Shown here: positions 11,001-20,640 of the stretch, piece by piece
Layout of the letters: every line of letters begins with the position of its first letter
Position numbering within the stretch: position 1 is the stretch's first letter
NCBI RefSeq assembly: GCF_000499845.2
Contig: NC_023750.2
Span: 7,841,082-7,905,081, forward strand
Direction of reading: 5' to 3'
Length of the DNA: 64,000 bases
Source of the DNA: Phaseolus vulgaris
Lineage: Eukaryota; Streptophyta; Magnoliopsida; Fabales; Fabaceae
Notes under the pieces: model-generated
What the model was told of the DNA's origin: nothing
Databases searched by the model: none
The model's input: only the letters and a program-made list of their open reading frames with translations
Position numbers and translations under genes: made by a program

Positions 11001-12298
11001 GGTAGCGTGGGTTTCGTGGAAAACATTTTGCGAAACAAATGAGATGTGAGGGTTAGGAATGTTAGAGCTAAGAAAGTTCAATGTGGCTCTTTTAGGAAAG
11101 TAGAGATGGCGGTTGGGCAGTGATGAAAGAGGGTTGTGGAAAAAGGTGTTGAAATTGAAGTACAGAGGATGGAGAAGATTGAGGAATCAAAGGATTAACA
11201 GGCCAGAATCCTTATGATGGAGAGCTTTGAAGGAGGTTGGAGGGTTGGAAAGGAAGCTTTGAGGATAACTGCTTTTGGGAGGTTGGGAATGGGAGAGAAA
11301 TTATGTTGTGGGAGGATAAATGGTTGGGTGGCGAGGCGCTAAAAGATAAGTTTCCGAGACTCTTCTCTATTTGTACTGGCAAGGGCGATAAGTTGTGGCA
11401 AGGATGGGAGTGGAATAGTAATCTGCATTGGGTATGAAAGATAGGATAGAGGAGGAGTTTGTATGATTGGGAAAAGTACCAAGAGCTAGAGATGGGAAGG
11501 CTGATGGGAAGCAAGAGTATCAACGAGAAAAATAAGGATCGGTGGGTGTGGAAGGTTAGTGAAACACAGAGTATACAGTCAAATCAACATACAATATCCT
11601 AAAAGACGAAGAGTAGGGGGAAAGAGGACCTATGTATGAGGGGTTTTGGAGGTTAAAGGCTCAACCATCAACCCACTTGATTGCATGGTGGGTGTTGGAG
11701 GAAAAAATAGCAACTAAAGCAAATTCGGTGAAGAAAGGGATATCAGTGGAGAATAGCATCTATAGTATGTCTTGGGAGGAAGAGGAAACAATGTCTCATA
11801 TTTTTTGTACCTATAGGGTAGATTGGCTTGTGTGGGCAAAATGCTATGAATGGGTGGGGGTGTCATCGATCGCTCATTACGAACCTAAAAAGCACTTCAT
11901 CCAGTTCAGGTTATCCAAGGAAAGTGAAGTCGTTAATAACATATGGTTATGCATATGGATAGCAGTCGCTGGAGAATTGTGGAAACAAAGGAACAAGAAG
12001 ATTTTTAGGAATGGAATAATAGATCATAGTGAAATCTTCACGGTGGTTTAGCTGAAGATTTGGCCGTGGGTAACTGCAAAGGTTAGACTAGCTTATTTTT
12101 CTTATTCTGATTGGTGTCTCGAACCACTAGTTTGCGTGAGGTTTGTTATTAAAAATTCAGGTTAGTTAAGTGTTTGTTGATGTTCTTGAGGATCTATGTG
12201 TGGTTTGAGTTTTTGTATAAGGGTTGAGGTATCCTTGAAATACCTCCATTATTTATTCTTTATTTGTCGGTAAAAAAGAAAACATTCTATCTTTATTG
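8089..12298 (+). mobile_element. L1-like LINE with 18-bp TSD
   Basis: The body is 8107-12280, flanked by direct repeats AACATTCCATCTTTATTG (8089-8106) and AACATTCTATCTTTATTG (12281-12298), one mismatch apart. It encodes, in order, a probable ORF1 C-terminal remnant, endonuclease, reverse transcriptase and the C-terminal zf-RVT region. It ends with the family tail GTATAAGGGTTGAGGTATCC and GTCGGTAAAAAAG. ORF1 is mostly missing, so the copy is 5'-truncated. Confidence 0.85.
8480..12051 (+). pseudogene. LINE ORF2: endonuclease + reverse transcriptase, broken
   Basis: The endonuclease starts at 8480 (MKIISMNIRG), followed by CLQETK, GDFNSIRRLGE (about 8893) and a VSDHCAFVLN end (about 9150). The reverse transcriptase follows, with the [10 protein letters not shown] region, QSAFLTGRGLLDSVLVANEV, KVDYEKAYDSVD, GLRQGDSLAPFLF, the catalytic YADD at 10540-10551, and YLGMPIGG. 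The tail carries FLWGWGSEGRKVAWVSW and zf-RVT-like HIFCTYRVDWLVW (about 11797-11835). At least ten stops or frame changes interrupt it, for example after CLQETK, near 9527, 9848 and 10255. It cannot make a working protein. Confidence 0.85.
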
Positions 12299-12564
12299 AC
12301 ATTGATGCATATATAAAAATCATTTTCCTTGCGTACAAAGTTTTTAAGATTGTCTCCTAAACATCAATTCCTCGCATATTTATAAAAACTTCTTATCATT
12401 ACGAACAAATTTTATAAAGCAATTAACATTTCAAATCTATTTCTAACATTCATATATGTTAAGCATTATCATTTAGGTTAGATACTCATAAGTAGTTTCC
12501 ATTCAAATCTAAGGATCAAAATCATGAATTAAGTTTCAAGATTTGAGAATAAAATCATAATACC

Positions 12565-13873
12565 AATCATCAATCAAGCTTTGGATGAATCATCACAACA
12601 TATCTTTATTGAATGTATCATTGCCCAAAGGGTGTGGGCTATGTGTTTCAGATGGATTGGGATTGAGTTCGTTCAACATAACGATTTAAGGTGTCACTTT
12701 GAGAACTTCGTCTTGCCACATGCTTCATCCAAATAGAATATGGTCTCGAAATGTATGTGGACGGAGGTTTTGTGGTGTATTTGGGAGCGGAGGAATCATA
12801 TTATATTTAGGCAAGTGGTGGTAGACACAGAAGAGATCTTTCAAATGGCACAACTTAAGTTATGAATCTGTTTGAAATACAGACTAGGAACCTGAATCCT
12901 ATTCAATGTAATAAAATTTACATGTAAGGGGAATGATTGTACAAGAACCAGTAAGAAGGATGAATTAGAGGAGCTAAATTCAATAACCCAGATTCATAGG
13001 TATATGGAACTTGTGGCATATGCATGTGCATGTATTGCAGCCTAAGTGGTGTTTTGTGGGTTTAATTCTAAATATGTTATGAAGAACCAATAAGAAGGAT
13101 GAAGAAGATGAGCTGAGTGTAAGGGATTTTGAAGCAGCCTCTGCAATGAATTGTAGGTGTTGAAGTGGAGTCTTGAGGTTGTAACGCAGCTTTGTTTGGT
13201 GGAGCTGACGTTGTGTAGGTTTAATTTGGGTTATGTTGTGCAAAAGGATTTTGTATCAGGGACTTAGAGAACAGTTGAGTAGTGGATGCAGTAATGCTCA
13301 TAACATTGTCAAGCATGTGGACAAGCAGTGGGGTCATGCAGAGGGTTAAAGAGTGTTCTGTCATGGGTGAAAGCAATGCAGTTGCAGTAGATCTAAAGGG
13401 TTATGTAAGATATTCCAGTTGGTACGTCTCATGAAGTTTCATCTGGACTAATCCATAGCTCTACCAGTTACATTATAAGGGTAGCTTGGATTGGAATTGA
13501 ATGGGCTCTAAATCTACACAAATTTACTGTGATGATTGGACAAGCTGGGTTGGGAAGTTACCTTAAAGGCAATGTAGAAAATCAAGTTAATATCATGTTC
13601 TGTATGATATACCAATTTACTTCTATAGATTTTCTTTGGTCAACACTTAGCTGCATAATTCTGCAGTAACCATTTCTGCAACTGGTGTAGAATTAATTCT
13701 ACAACTATAGCAAATTTGAAGAAGGTCTAGAAATGATAAGGCAATCTCAAGCTACGTTCTGGTTCAAATCATGTTCATATTTGTTTTTGGGAATGTTGTT
13801 TTATGTAACATGGTTTGGATGGCTTATGTATAAGGGTTAGGACACCCCTGACAAAAAAAAATCATCAATCAAG
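12565..13873 (+). mobile_element. 5'-truncated LINE with 14-bp TSD
   Basis: Exact direct repeats AATCATCAATCAAG lie at 12565-12578 and 13860-13873. The body between them starts within the LINE C-terminal region (IFIECIIAQRVWAMCFRW, then CHFENFVLPH and a WERRNHIIF stretch). It has a long non-coding 3' UTR and ends GTATAAGGGTTAGGACACCC, then CTGACAAAAAAAA. The coding part resembles the minus-strand LINE at 57912-59885 more than the LINE just upstream. Confidence 0.85.
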
Positions 13874-15189
13874 AACACAATATTATAAATAAATATCAAC
13901 TCAATACATAAGAGTTTGAACAAATTATTCTGAATCCCAAAAGAAAGAATTAGCCACTCATGGCGGCCATTACAAGCATTGAAAACAAGAAAATAAGATC
14001 CAGAGCGTTTCTCCTTGACGACTGTCTCCTTTAGGGTTTCTTTCCTTTGGTTCCTCCTCTGGGTCACCCTGTTATCTCTGCTTTATGCCTTTATTTAACC
14101 TAATTGGCCTTGGGCTAAGTGACATCATTGTTCATAATATATTCATATGCTTCATGTTTCCTTAAATTCTTAAAAATAACACAAAATTGAGAATAAATCG
14201 TTCTTATTCATCTCATAATCCTAATTTAGAGGTTGAATTATAAATGTATTATTAATTTAAGTCCATAAGTGTCCATTTTTTTGTATGAAATATTACTGAA
14301 TTATGACACTTATATCTTTGTCGATCCCTCCCTCCGATTCGCCGCTTCATCTCTTCGCAACATGTTCTCCTCTCTTGCAACTTCCATCTTTCTCTTCTCA
14401 TGATCTCACAACAATGAATGAACAATTTATTTATTTATTTTTAATTTCACCTCCCTTTATTGTCTTTGGAAAAGCTTTGACAAAGCTCCCTCTAAAGTTT
14501 ACACGTACTTTGGTTTTGGATTACTGAAAGGTAAATTTAAATTGAAGTTCCAGTTTGGATTGTTGAATGATCTATGTTGGTTTATGGTTGGAGGTTGGTT
14601 GAACTTTTTTATGGTTGCTCGTAGTAGTACTTTTGGTGTTCGTCTTCTTCCTACAATTGCGTCCACATTTCCTTCTTTCTAAGCCAAGAAGCAAGAATAA
14701 TGGATAATTAAGAATTGTCAAAACACCCAAAAAAAAATTGTATCATTCGAGATTCTCCTTCCTCATTGCTAAGACCTCACCCTCTGGAATTCCCATTTTT
14801 AATATTTTTATTTAACCCATTTTATTTTAATTGTACAATTAATTAATTATATAAGGTTATCTAATTCATAAATTTATTCTCACTCGCTGGAAGAGTGTCA
14901 TGTGACCACCGCAATTTTTTTCCCCAAATATGTGTCGGCCTAGCCCACGCAAAGTTTTTCCTCATTACTTTTGCATCGGCTTGATCCATGCAAATTGTGT
15001 CAGTTATACGTTGGCTTGGCCCACTCATATTGCGTTAGTTGTACGTGGACTTAGCCCTCACAAATTGCACCCTCTAATTAGCAAACAAAAAATTCACGTT
15101 GCTTTCATGACTTTTTCGTCCACTGTTTGGCCCACACATGACTAACACTTTATTGTCGATGTAAGTATAGTTTTTTTCTTGTAGTGGAT

Positions 15190-16467
15190 AGAGTATCTTT
15201 TTTTCTTTATAATGATTGAAAATTGTACTCACTATGAGTAACTAAATCAGTAATCATTATTTTAAATGAGTGACTAAATTAATGATCAAATATTCGGTAA
15301 AAGAAGTTTCAATTACTAAAACAATAAATTTTATTTAGTTTTTATGTTATTAATGTAAGTTGTTGTTACCATCAAGAAAGATAAAGAGTTTGAGCTTGAG
15401 GAAGAGAGGAAAATCCTCACAAAGAAAAGAGAATAGAGGATTTAGAGAGTTTAGGTTCCCACTTTTGACTTGTCAAAGACTTTCTTTTATCGGTATTAAG
15501 TAATTAATAATTAAAGTGCAATACTTGGAGTTTTTCAATCCTTTTACAAAAAGAATGTTATCCAAGTCCAAACCCAAAAATTAGGTTACACAAAATATTT
15601 GTTAAAATTTAAATCAACTTTAGATGACCCTTACATTTGAGTGCTCATACATCTCATTTCATCAACAAACAATAAAACCCTAAACCTTTATCAAATTATC
15701 CAAATTTTGGAAAACAACCTCCTTTATAAAAGCTTCCTACAAATTCAGAAACAAACTTCAATGGTAGTGGCATCGCTACTTTCTCTGCAAAATGTTTCAG
15801 CGGTTGTTATTTTATCTCATAATTTTTACCATTTAAAAAAAACAGAATAGAACCTGGTTACATATAAGTGTTTGCGAAAAAAGAAACTTTGGGTTGGAAT
15901 GTAGGAAAAGAAAACCTTGATTAGTGGTTATGCTCTCATGTGATTTTCACGTAGTTGATTTTCTTCCTTCTTTTTGTATGTTTAATAAACTTGTTTTTAT
16001 AGTAGTCGACTCTCCATTTTTCTTAATGCTTCCATTTTCTATGGTTGTTGTTGCTTTTGGTGCTTAGAAAACTTGTTGATACTTCTACAATCGTTAATTT
16101 CATGCATACAAGTTTGTTAAGTTTAACTCATTACGACAATTCTCATATCATATTTTATCTTGTGTACTATAATATTGTGGAATTCAAATGTTGTAAGTAA
16201 TATAACTAATTATAATGTATATATATATATAATGTATTATTGTCTAAAAATTACATTTTTAAGGAAGCTATTAAGTTGTAATCAGTATTTGAAAGGACTA
16301 ATCATATGTAACTTATTTGTACTTGTTAACTATTTACATTGATAACTTTCTATAACTAAACAATACTTTATCTAAACTTATCAAGAGGTTCATGCATACT
16401 ATTTTATGATTTTCGCAAGTGATTTTGGTGGTCGCTAAAAGAGGTTTTTTTTAGTGGATATAGAACA
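15190..16467. other. AT-rich intergenic stretch
   Basis: No gene is recognised. Around 15240-15300 there are short phrases (TGACTAAATTAATGATC) that recall the foldback MITE family, but no ends. A TTTTTTTTAGTGG at 16444-16456 resembles a CACTA-type terminus without a visible partner. Confidence 0.4.
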
Positions 16468-16472
16468 TATGG

Positions 16473-16902
16473 TGTTGGAGATCCCACATCGACTAGAGAT
16501 TAGAGCCTTTCATTGTATATAAGTGGGTGCAAACCTCAACCCTATGAGCCGGTTTTATGGGGTTGAGTTAGGCTTAAAGTCCACTTCGTAATATGGTATC
16601 AGAGCCATTTCGAGTCTATCCTAGTGAGTGTTTGTGTTAGGCCTATCGTGCCACCCGCTATCGGGCCGCTATAGGACCACCCATAATATATAGTCCCGCT
16701 ATCGGGCCGCTATAGGACCACCCATAATATATAGTCCCACGCACGAGCTTCTATCTATCACTCTCGGCGTGAGGGGGGGTGTGTTGGAGATCCCACATCG
16801 ACTAGAGATGAGAGCCTTTCATAGTATATAAGTGGGTGCAAACCTCAACCCTATGAGCTGGTTTTATGGGGTTGAGTTAGGCTTAAAGTCCACTTCTTAA
16901 TA
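16473..16902 (+). mobile_element. TRIM (terminal-repeat retrotransposon in miniature)
   Basis: Two 121-bp terminal direct repeats (16473-16593 and 16782-16902) both start TGTTGGAGATCCCACATCG and end CTT-TTAATA or CTTCGTAATA. A primer binding site TGGTATCAGAGCC follows the first (16594), and a GAGGGGGGG polypurine tract precedes the second. A 5-bp target duplication TATGG flanks the whole (16468-16472 and 16903-16907). The internal part is only 188 bp, with no coding sequence and an exact 41-bp tandem duplication at 16654-16694 and 16695-16735. Such elements depend on proteins of other LTR elements. The ends are TG...TA rather than the usual TG...CA. Confidence 0.9.
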
Positions 16903-16907
16903 TATGG

Positions 16908-17439
16908 TGTCATGGATTTTAGGGAAAGAAAACAATGTACACATTCATCTACTTACAATCATGTTCCTTATTTGGATCAAGTATATACATGTCATTTGCA
17001 TTCGATGTTATAGTTTGGGTACCTAACATTTATCTAATTTTTATTTACAAAATTGATCATATTTTTAAAAACTTGTATATTTTTTTTACTTGTTTCGAGT
17101 TGGATCTCAAGATCATATTGGAGAGGAACTTGAATCATAATTGATTGAAGAAATGTAGAAAATATTGAGAAAATTATTTTTGTTAATTTCTAACTCTAAT
17201 TAATTTCAATGATTGGAACTTGTATTTTAGTATACATTAGAGTATTTAACTTCATCATTTGAATATAAATATTTTATACATTCTGCTTAGTTAAAAGGAT
17301 TAGATTTTAAAGTTATGTTATGTGATATAAATGTATAACAAGATTTAAAAATATTATAGGAATTGAATAAGTTAATAACCAAAATTTAAAAAATATTATA
17401 CATGTGGTATAAATGTACAAGTACATTTTAAACCAATTT
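16908..17439. other. AT-rich intergenic stretch
   Basis: I see no gene or repeat family here. Confidence 0.4.
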
Positions 17440-17800
17440 GAAAATGTTGTCTAACACATAATTTTATAAATTAAGATGTATGTTCGTAATACATAAAATG
17501 TTGTCTGATATTTAATATTTTGCCACATTAGAATATTGTTGTCTAAAAGATAGACAACATGTAAACAAGTGTTGTCTTTATAACATTTTACAAAATGTTG
17601 TCTAAATAATGGGCAACACTTAAAATATGTTTCCTAATATTGAATTATTTTACCTCATCCAGAAGGTGATGTCTAAAAGATAGACAACATGTAAAGAAGT
17701 GTTGTCTTCACAAAATGTTGTCTAAATAATGGGGAAACACTTAAAATGTGTTGCCTAAGCATTATGAATAAAAATGTTGCCTAAATTTTTCCTCAAATTA
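17440..17800. repeat. Clustered subterminal-type repeats (TGTTGTCTAAA family)
   Basis: About ten copies of a motif close to TGTTGTCTAAA occur, some inverted as TAGACAACATGTAAA or GGGCAACACTTAAA. A block of about 110 bp (17536-17645) recurs almost unchanged at 17665-17770. Dense short motifs in both orientations suggest the end of a CACTA-type element, but no CACTA terminus or target duplication is visible. A coding-like scrap follows at about 17802-17900. Confidence 0.5.
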
Positions 17801-18572
17801 TTTGCCTAATGTACCAAAAACTTGGTTACACTTCAACCGGTACAAGTTAGGTCCACCCACTTTGATGACCAACCACTTATTTGAAGTTCACCCACAATGT
17901 AAGTTTAATTATTTCATATTTCTTTTCATGTACCAGGTGTGTTGTATTAATTTTAATTGTTTTCATTATTTTTCACAAGTACTTTCAATTGATTGTTAAC
18001 TCTAATCATTATGTTAAATGGGACAAAAATAAATTCTTAATCCTGTAATTGTTTCATCTCTAGTTTTCAAACATTCTTTAGTCCTACTTTGAGTTATCAA
18101 CCATTCTTTGTTCCTATTTGACATATTTTTCTTAAACAATCTTACTTTATAATTTTTTCATGACATATCTATGATACATTTTACCTCACTATTGTTTGTG
18201 TTGCTAACTCTTTAAAATATTTTCTTTAGAAATGAAATTGTAAACTACACAATTGATTTGTTAGTGTTGTATTTGAACTTGAAATTACAATTCATATTAG
18301 GTTTGAATATGGAAATTAGAATTGAAATTGATATTGGATTTGGATATGAAATTACAATTTACGTTGGGATTTGAATGATATCGGGTTTGGAGTTGTAATT
18401 GATATAGGTAGGTTTGAATGATATTAGTGTCAATTTTTTTTTATTTGTTTCGTGTTTAGTTTACACTAAAATTATTTCTTGTGATAAAATTAAATAAATA
18501 TATAAACCAAAGAAGTAATTTAGTCTTTATAATATTTAAACCAATTTGGTTTTGTGTAGTTATCTATGAAAA
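17801..18572. other. AT-rich intergenic stretch left of Tat-1
   Basis: It holds no supported gene. Near 18265-18430 there are simple direct repeats of GAAATTACAATT and GGTTTGAAT(G/A)T-type phrases. It ends in the left copy of the AGTAG target duplication (18573-18577). Confidence 0.4.
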
Positions 18573-18577
18573 AGTAG

Positions 18578-19103
18578 TGTACCTGAGTGAAGAGATGGGG
18601 CCCAGGCACGGTCGGTTGACGTGGTGTAATTGCTGACGTGTTGATCTTCTTCTCCTCTGGTCGATTGTCCTTTCTTGCTGTCTCCTTTGGTCGGTCGTCC
18701 CTTCGTGCTATCCACTTCGGTCGGGCGGGGGAGGGTACCTGCGAAGGCACTCCGACGCTCAAGTAAGTATGAGATTCTAAGCGCAGTTTCGTAAGTGAAT
18801 GAAAACGTACCTTTCTCTGGCTTGAGCACAGTATTTATAGGATTGCCTAATGGGCTTTCTATCCCTTGGGCTCAGGGTGGTTATGGATATGTCTTGTCAG
18901 TCGTGCTCCGGAATACCCGGGGAACATATCTTCTCTAAACGCATATTCCTTATTCTTCGGAGGTGTATCTTAACCACCTTAGCTTGTCACATAAATGCCC
19001 TTATATTTATTGTGTATACGGCCGGTCGGAACGTGCGTTCGTTTCCATTTATTGTGTATAAGGCCGGTCGGCCACGTGCGTTCGTCCGGTGCCTACCAGT
19101 ACA
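18578..19103 (-). repeat. 3' LTR of Tat-1
   Basis: It is 526 bp and nearly identical to 24311-24836. It contains a CGGTCGG-rich segment near 19020-19085. Confidence 0.95.
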
Positions 19104-19116
19104 CTTGCCCCCCAGG
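19104..19116 (-). promoter_or_regulatory. Polypurine tract of Tat-1
   Basis: Directly upstream of the 3' LTR, the minus strand reads CTGGGGGGCAAG, the purine-rich primer for plus-strand DNA synthesis. Confidence 0.75.
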
Positions 19117-19195
19117 CTCGAGGTGAATAAAAGCCGAAGAGTCGTAATAATTGTTGTGCCTTTCGAGTTGTCAGACATTAAATTTAACGGAATGA

Positions 19196-19420
19196 CGGGA
19201 CGTTCGCATTAGCGAAGAATATTTTCGGTTTAGGCATCGGACAAGCGGACTGCCTGCATGGAGCACCCCTGGAGGACGACCAGTACGACAGAAAATAATA
19301 GTTGATGGAAAGCTGGTGTCGGTCAACCCCGATGATAATTTAAATGAGGAGGCCGAGGGGGAGACCCCTGGCCCACAGCCTGACGCCTCTTTTGAAGAGT
19401 TAATGAACAATGTGGCATAG
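19196..19420 (+). pseudogene. Antisense extra-ORF (aORF) remnant of Tat-1
   Basis: This is a 74-codon open frame with a TAG at 19418-19420 and no Met. It runs opposite to gag-pol between the tandem array and the 3' LTR. The composition is protein-like (KIIVDGKLVSVNPDDN, then FEELMNNVA). Tat-lineage elements are known to carry an additional antisense ORF at this place. The C-terminus of the longer antisense ORF of Tat-2 (39874-40782) has a comparable GKTVVDGQLMEE. Only the C-terminal part survives here. Confidence 0.55.
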
Positions 19421-19461
19421 AAAATTGCTGGACCCGACATGTGGGCAATGCACACTTGCAT

Positions 19462-20640
19462 AAATAATTCTGATTACATTAAAGTAATAAGATAATTCTG
19501 ATGCCGGACGAGGCATAAATAATTCTGATTACATTAAAGTAATAAGATAATTCTGATGCCGAACGAGGCATAAATAATTCTGATTACATTAAAGTAATAA
19601 CATAATTCTGATGCCGAACGAGGCATAAATAAGTGAATAATTCTGATGCCGAACGTGGCATAAAAAAGTCTGATTACGTTAAGGTAATAATTCAGATGCC
19701 GAACGAGGCATAAGATTGAGTAAATAATTCTGATGCCGAACGTGGCATAATAATTCTGATTACGTTAAGGTAATAATTCAGATGCCGAACAAGGCATAAG
19801 ATTGAGTAAATAATTCTGATGCCGAACGTGGCATAAATAATTCTGATTACGTTAAGGTAATAATTCAGATGCCGAACGAGGCCTCAGATTGAGTAAATAA
19901 TTCTGATGCCGAACGTGGCATAAATAATTCTGATTACGTTAAGGTAATAATTCAGATGCCGAACGAGGCATAAGATTGAGTAAATAATTCTGATGCCGAA
20001 CGTGGCATAAATAATTCTGATTACGTTGAGGTAATAATTCAGATACCAAACGAGGCATCAGATTGAGTAAATAATTCTGATGCCGAACGTGGCATAAATA
20101 ATTCTGATTACGTTGAGGTAATAATTCAGATACCGAACGAGGCATCAGATTGAGTAAATAATTCTGATGCCGAACGTGGCATAAATAATTCTGATTACGT
20201 TAAGGTAATAATTCAGATGCCGAACGAGGCATAAGATTGAGTAAATAATTCTGATGCCGAACGTGGCATAAATAATTCTGATTACGTTAAGGTAATAATT
20301 CAGATGCCGAACGAGGCATATATAATTCTGACTACGTTAAAAGTAATAATTCTGATGCCGAACGAGGCATATATAATTCTGACTACGTTAAAAGTAATAA
20401 TTCTGATGCCGAGCGAGGCATATATAAATCCGATAAATTCTGATGCCGAACGAGGCATAAATGATTATTATTACGTTAAAGTAATAATTCGGATGCCGAA
20501 CGAGGCATATATAATTCTGACTACGTTAAAAGTAATAATTCTGATGCCGAGCGAGGCATATATAAATCCGATAAATTCTGATGCCGAACGAGGCATAAAT
20601 AATTATTATTACGTTAAAGTAATAATTCGGATAGTTCGAT
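19462..20640. repeat. Tandem array in the Tat-1 3' region (about 86-bp and about 52-bp units)
   Basis: About 25 copies of ATGCCGAACGAGGCAT or the variant ATGCCGAACGTGGCAT are spaced alternately about 36 and 50 bp apart, giving an 86-bp higher-order unit over about 19660-20330. Simpler units flank it on both sides. Each core is an inverted repeat (ATGCC...GGCAT, 6-nt loop). Between cores lie AATAATTCTGATTACGTTAA and AGATTGAGTAAATAATTCTG. The array abuts the truncated RNase H. Frames open across it are artefacts of the repeat. Confidence 0.92.

Larger units (their letters stand above)
7960..14290 (-). mobile_element. Athila-like LTR/leader fragment, split by LINEs
   Basis: Three pieces (about 7960-8088, 12299-12564, 13874-14290) line up in order with 55380-56240. 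They share landmarks such as CGCATATTTATAAAAAC, CAATTAACATTTCAA, ATGTTAAG and TGGGCTAAGTGA. At the second site the block lies upstream of a gypsy-type gag on the minus strand, so it is probably the LTR or leader of that family. Here there is no coding part, so it may be a solo LTR. The LINEs at 8107-12280 and 12579-13859 interrupt it. Confidence 0.5.
7325..15186. mobile_element. CACTA-type DNA transposon with nested insertions
   Basis: The left end begins CACTACAAAAAAACC. The right end, read on the opposite strand, begins CACTACAAGAAAAAAAC. Both are flanked by GAT (7322-7324 and 15187-15189), the 3-bp duplication expected for CACTA elements. Near the ends, short motifs such as GTCGGCTTG-CTAACGC (about 7619) and GTCGGCCTAGCCCACGC (about 14935) recur as subterminal repeats. 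I find no transposase frame, so it is non-autonomous. Most of its 7.9 kb is later insertions: an Athila-like LTR fragment and two LINEs. The original element would be only about 1.5 kb. Confidence 0.7.

Noticed and set aside
13837..14067. Minus-strand 76-codon frame (MTQRRNQRKETLKET) as a gene
   Set aside because: It spans the end of a LINE insertion and the target duplication, so it is a chance frame over a junction.
14303..14527. CT-rich plus-strand frame inside the CACTA as a captured gene
   Set aside because: The leader-like CT-rich text (also at 7790-7830) is suggestive, but no domain, splice site or second exon was found.
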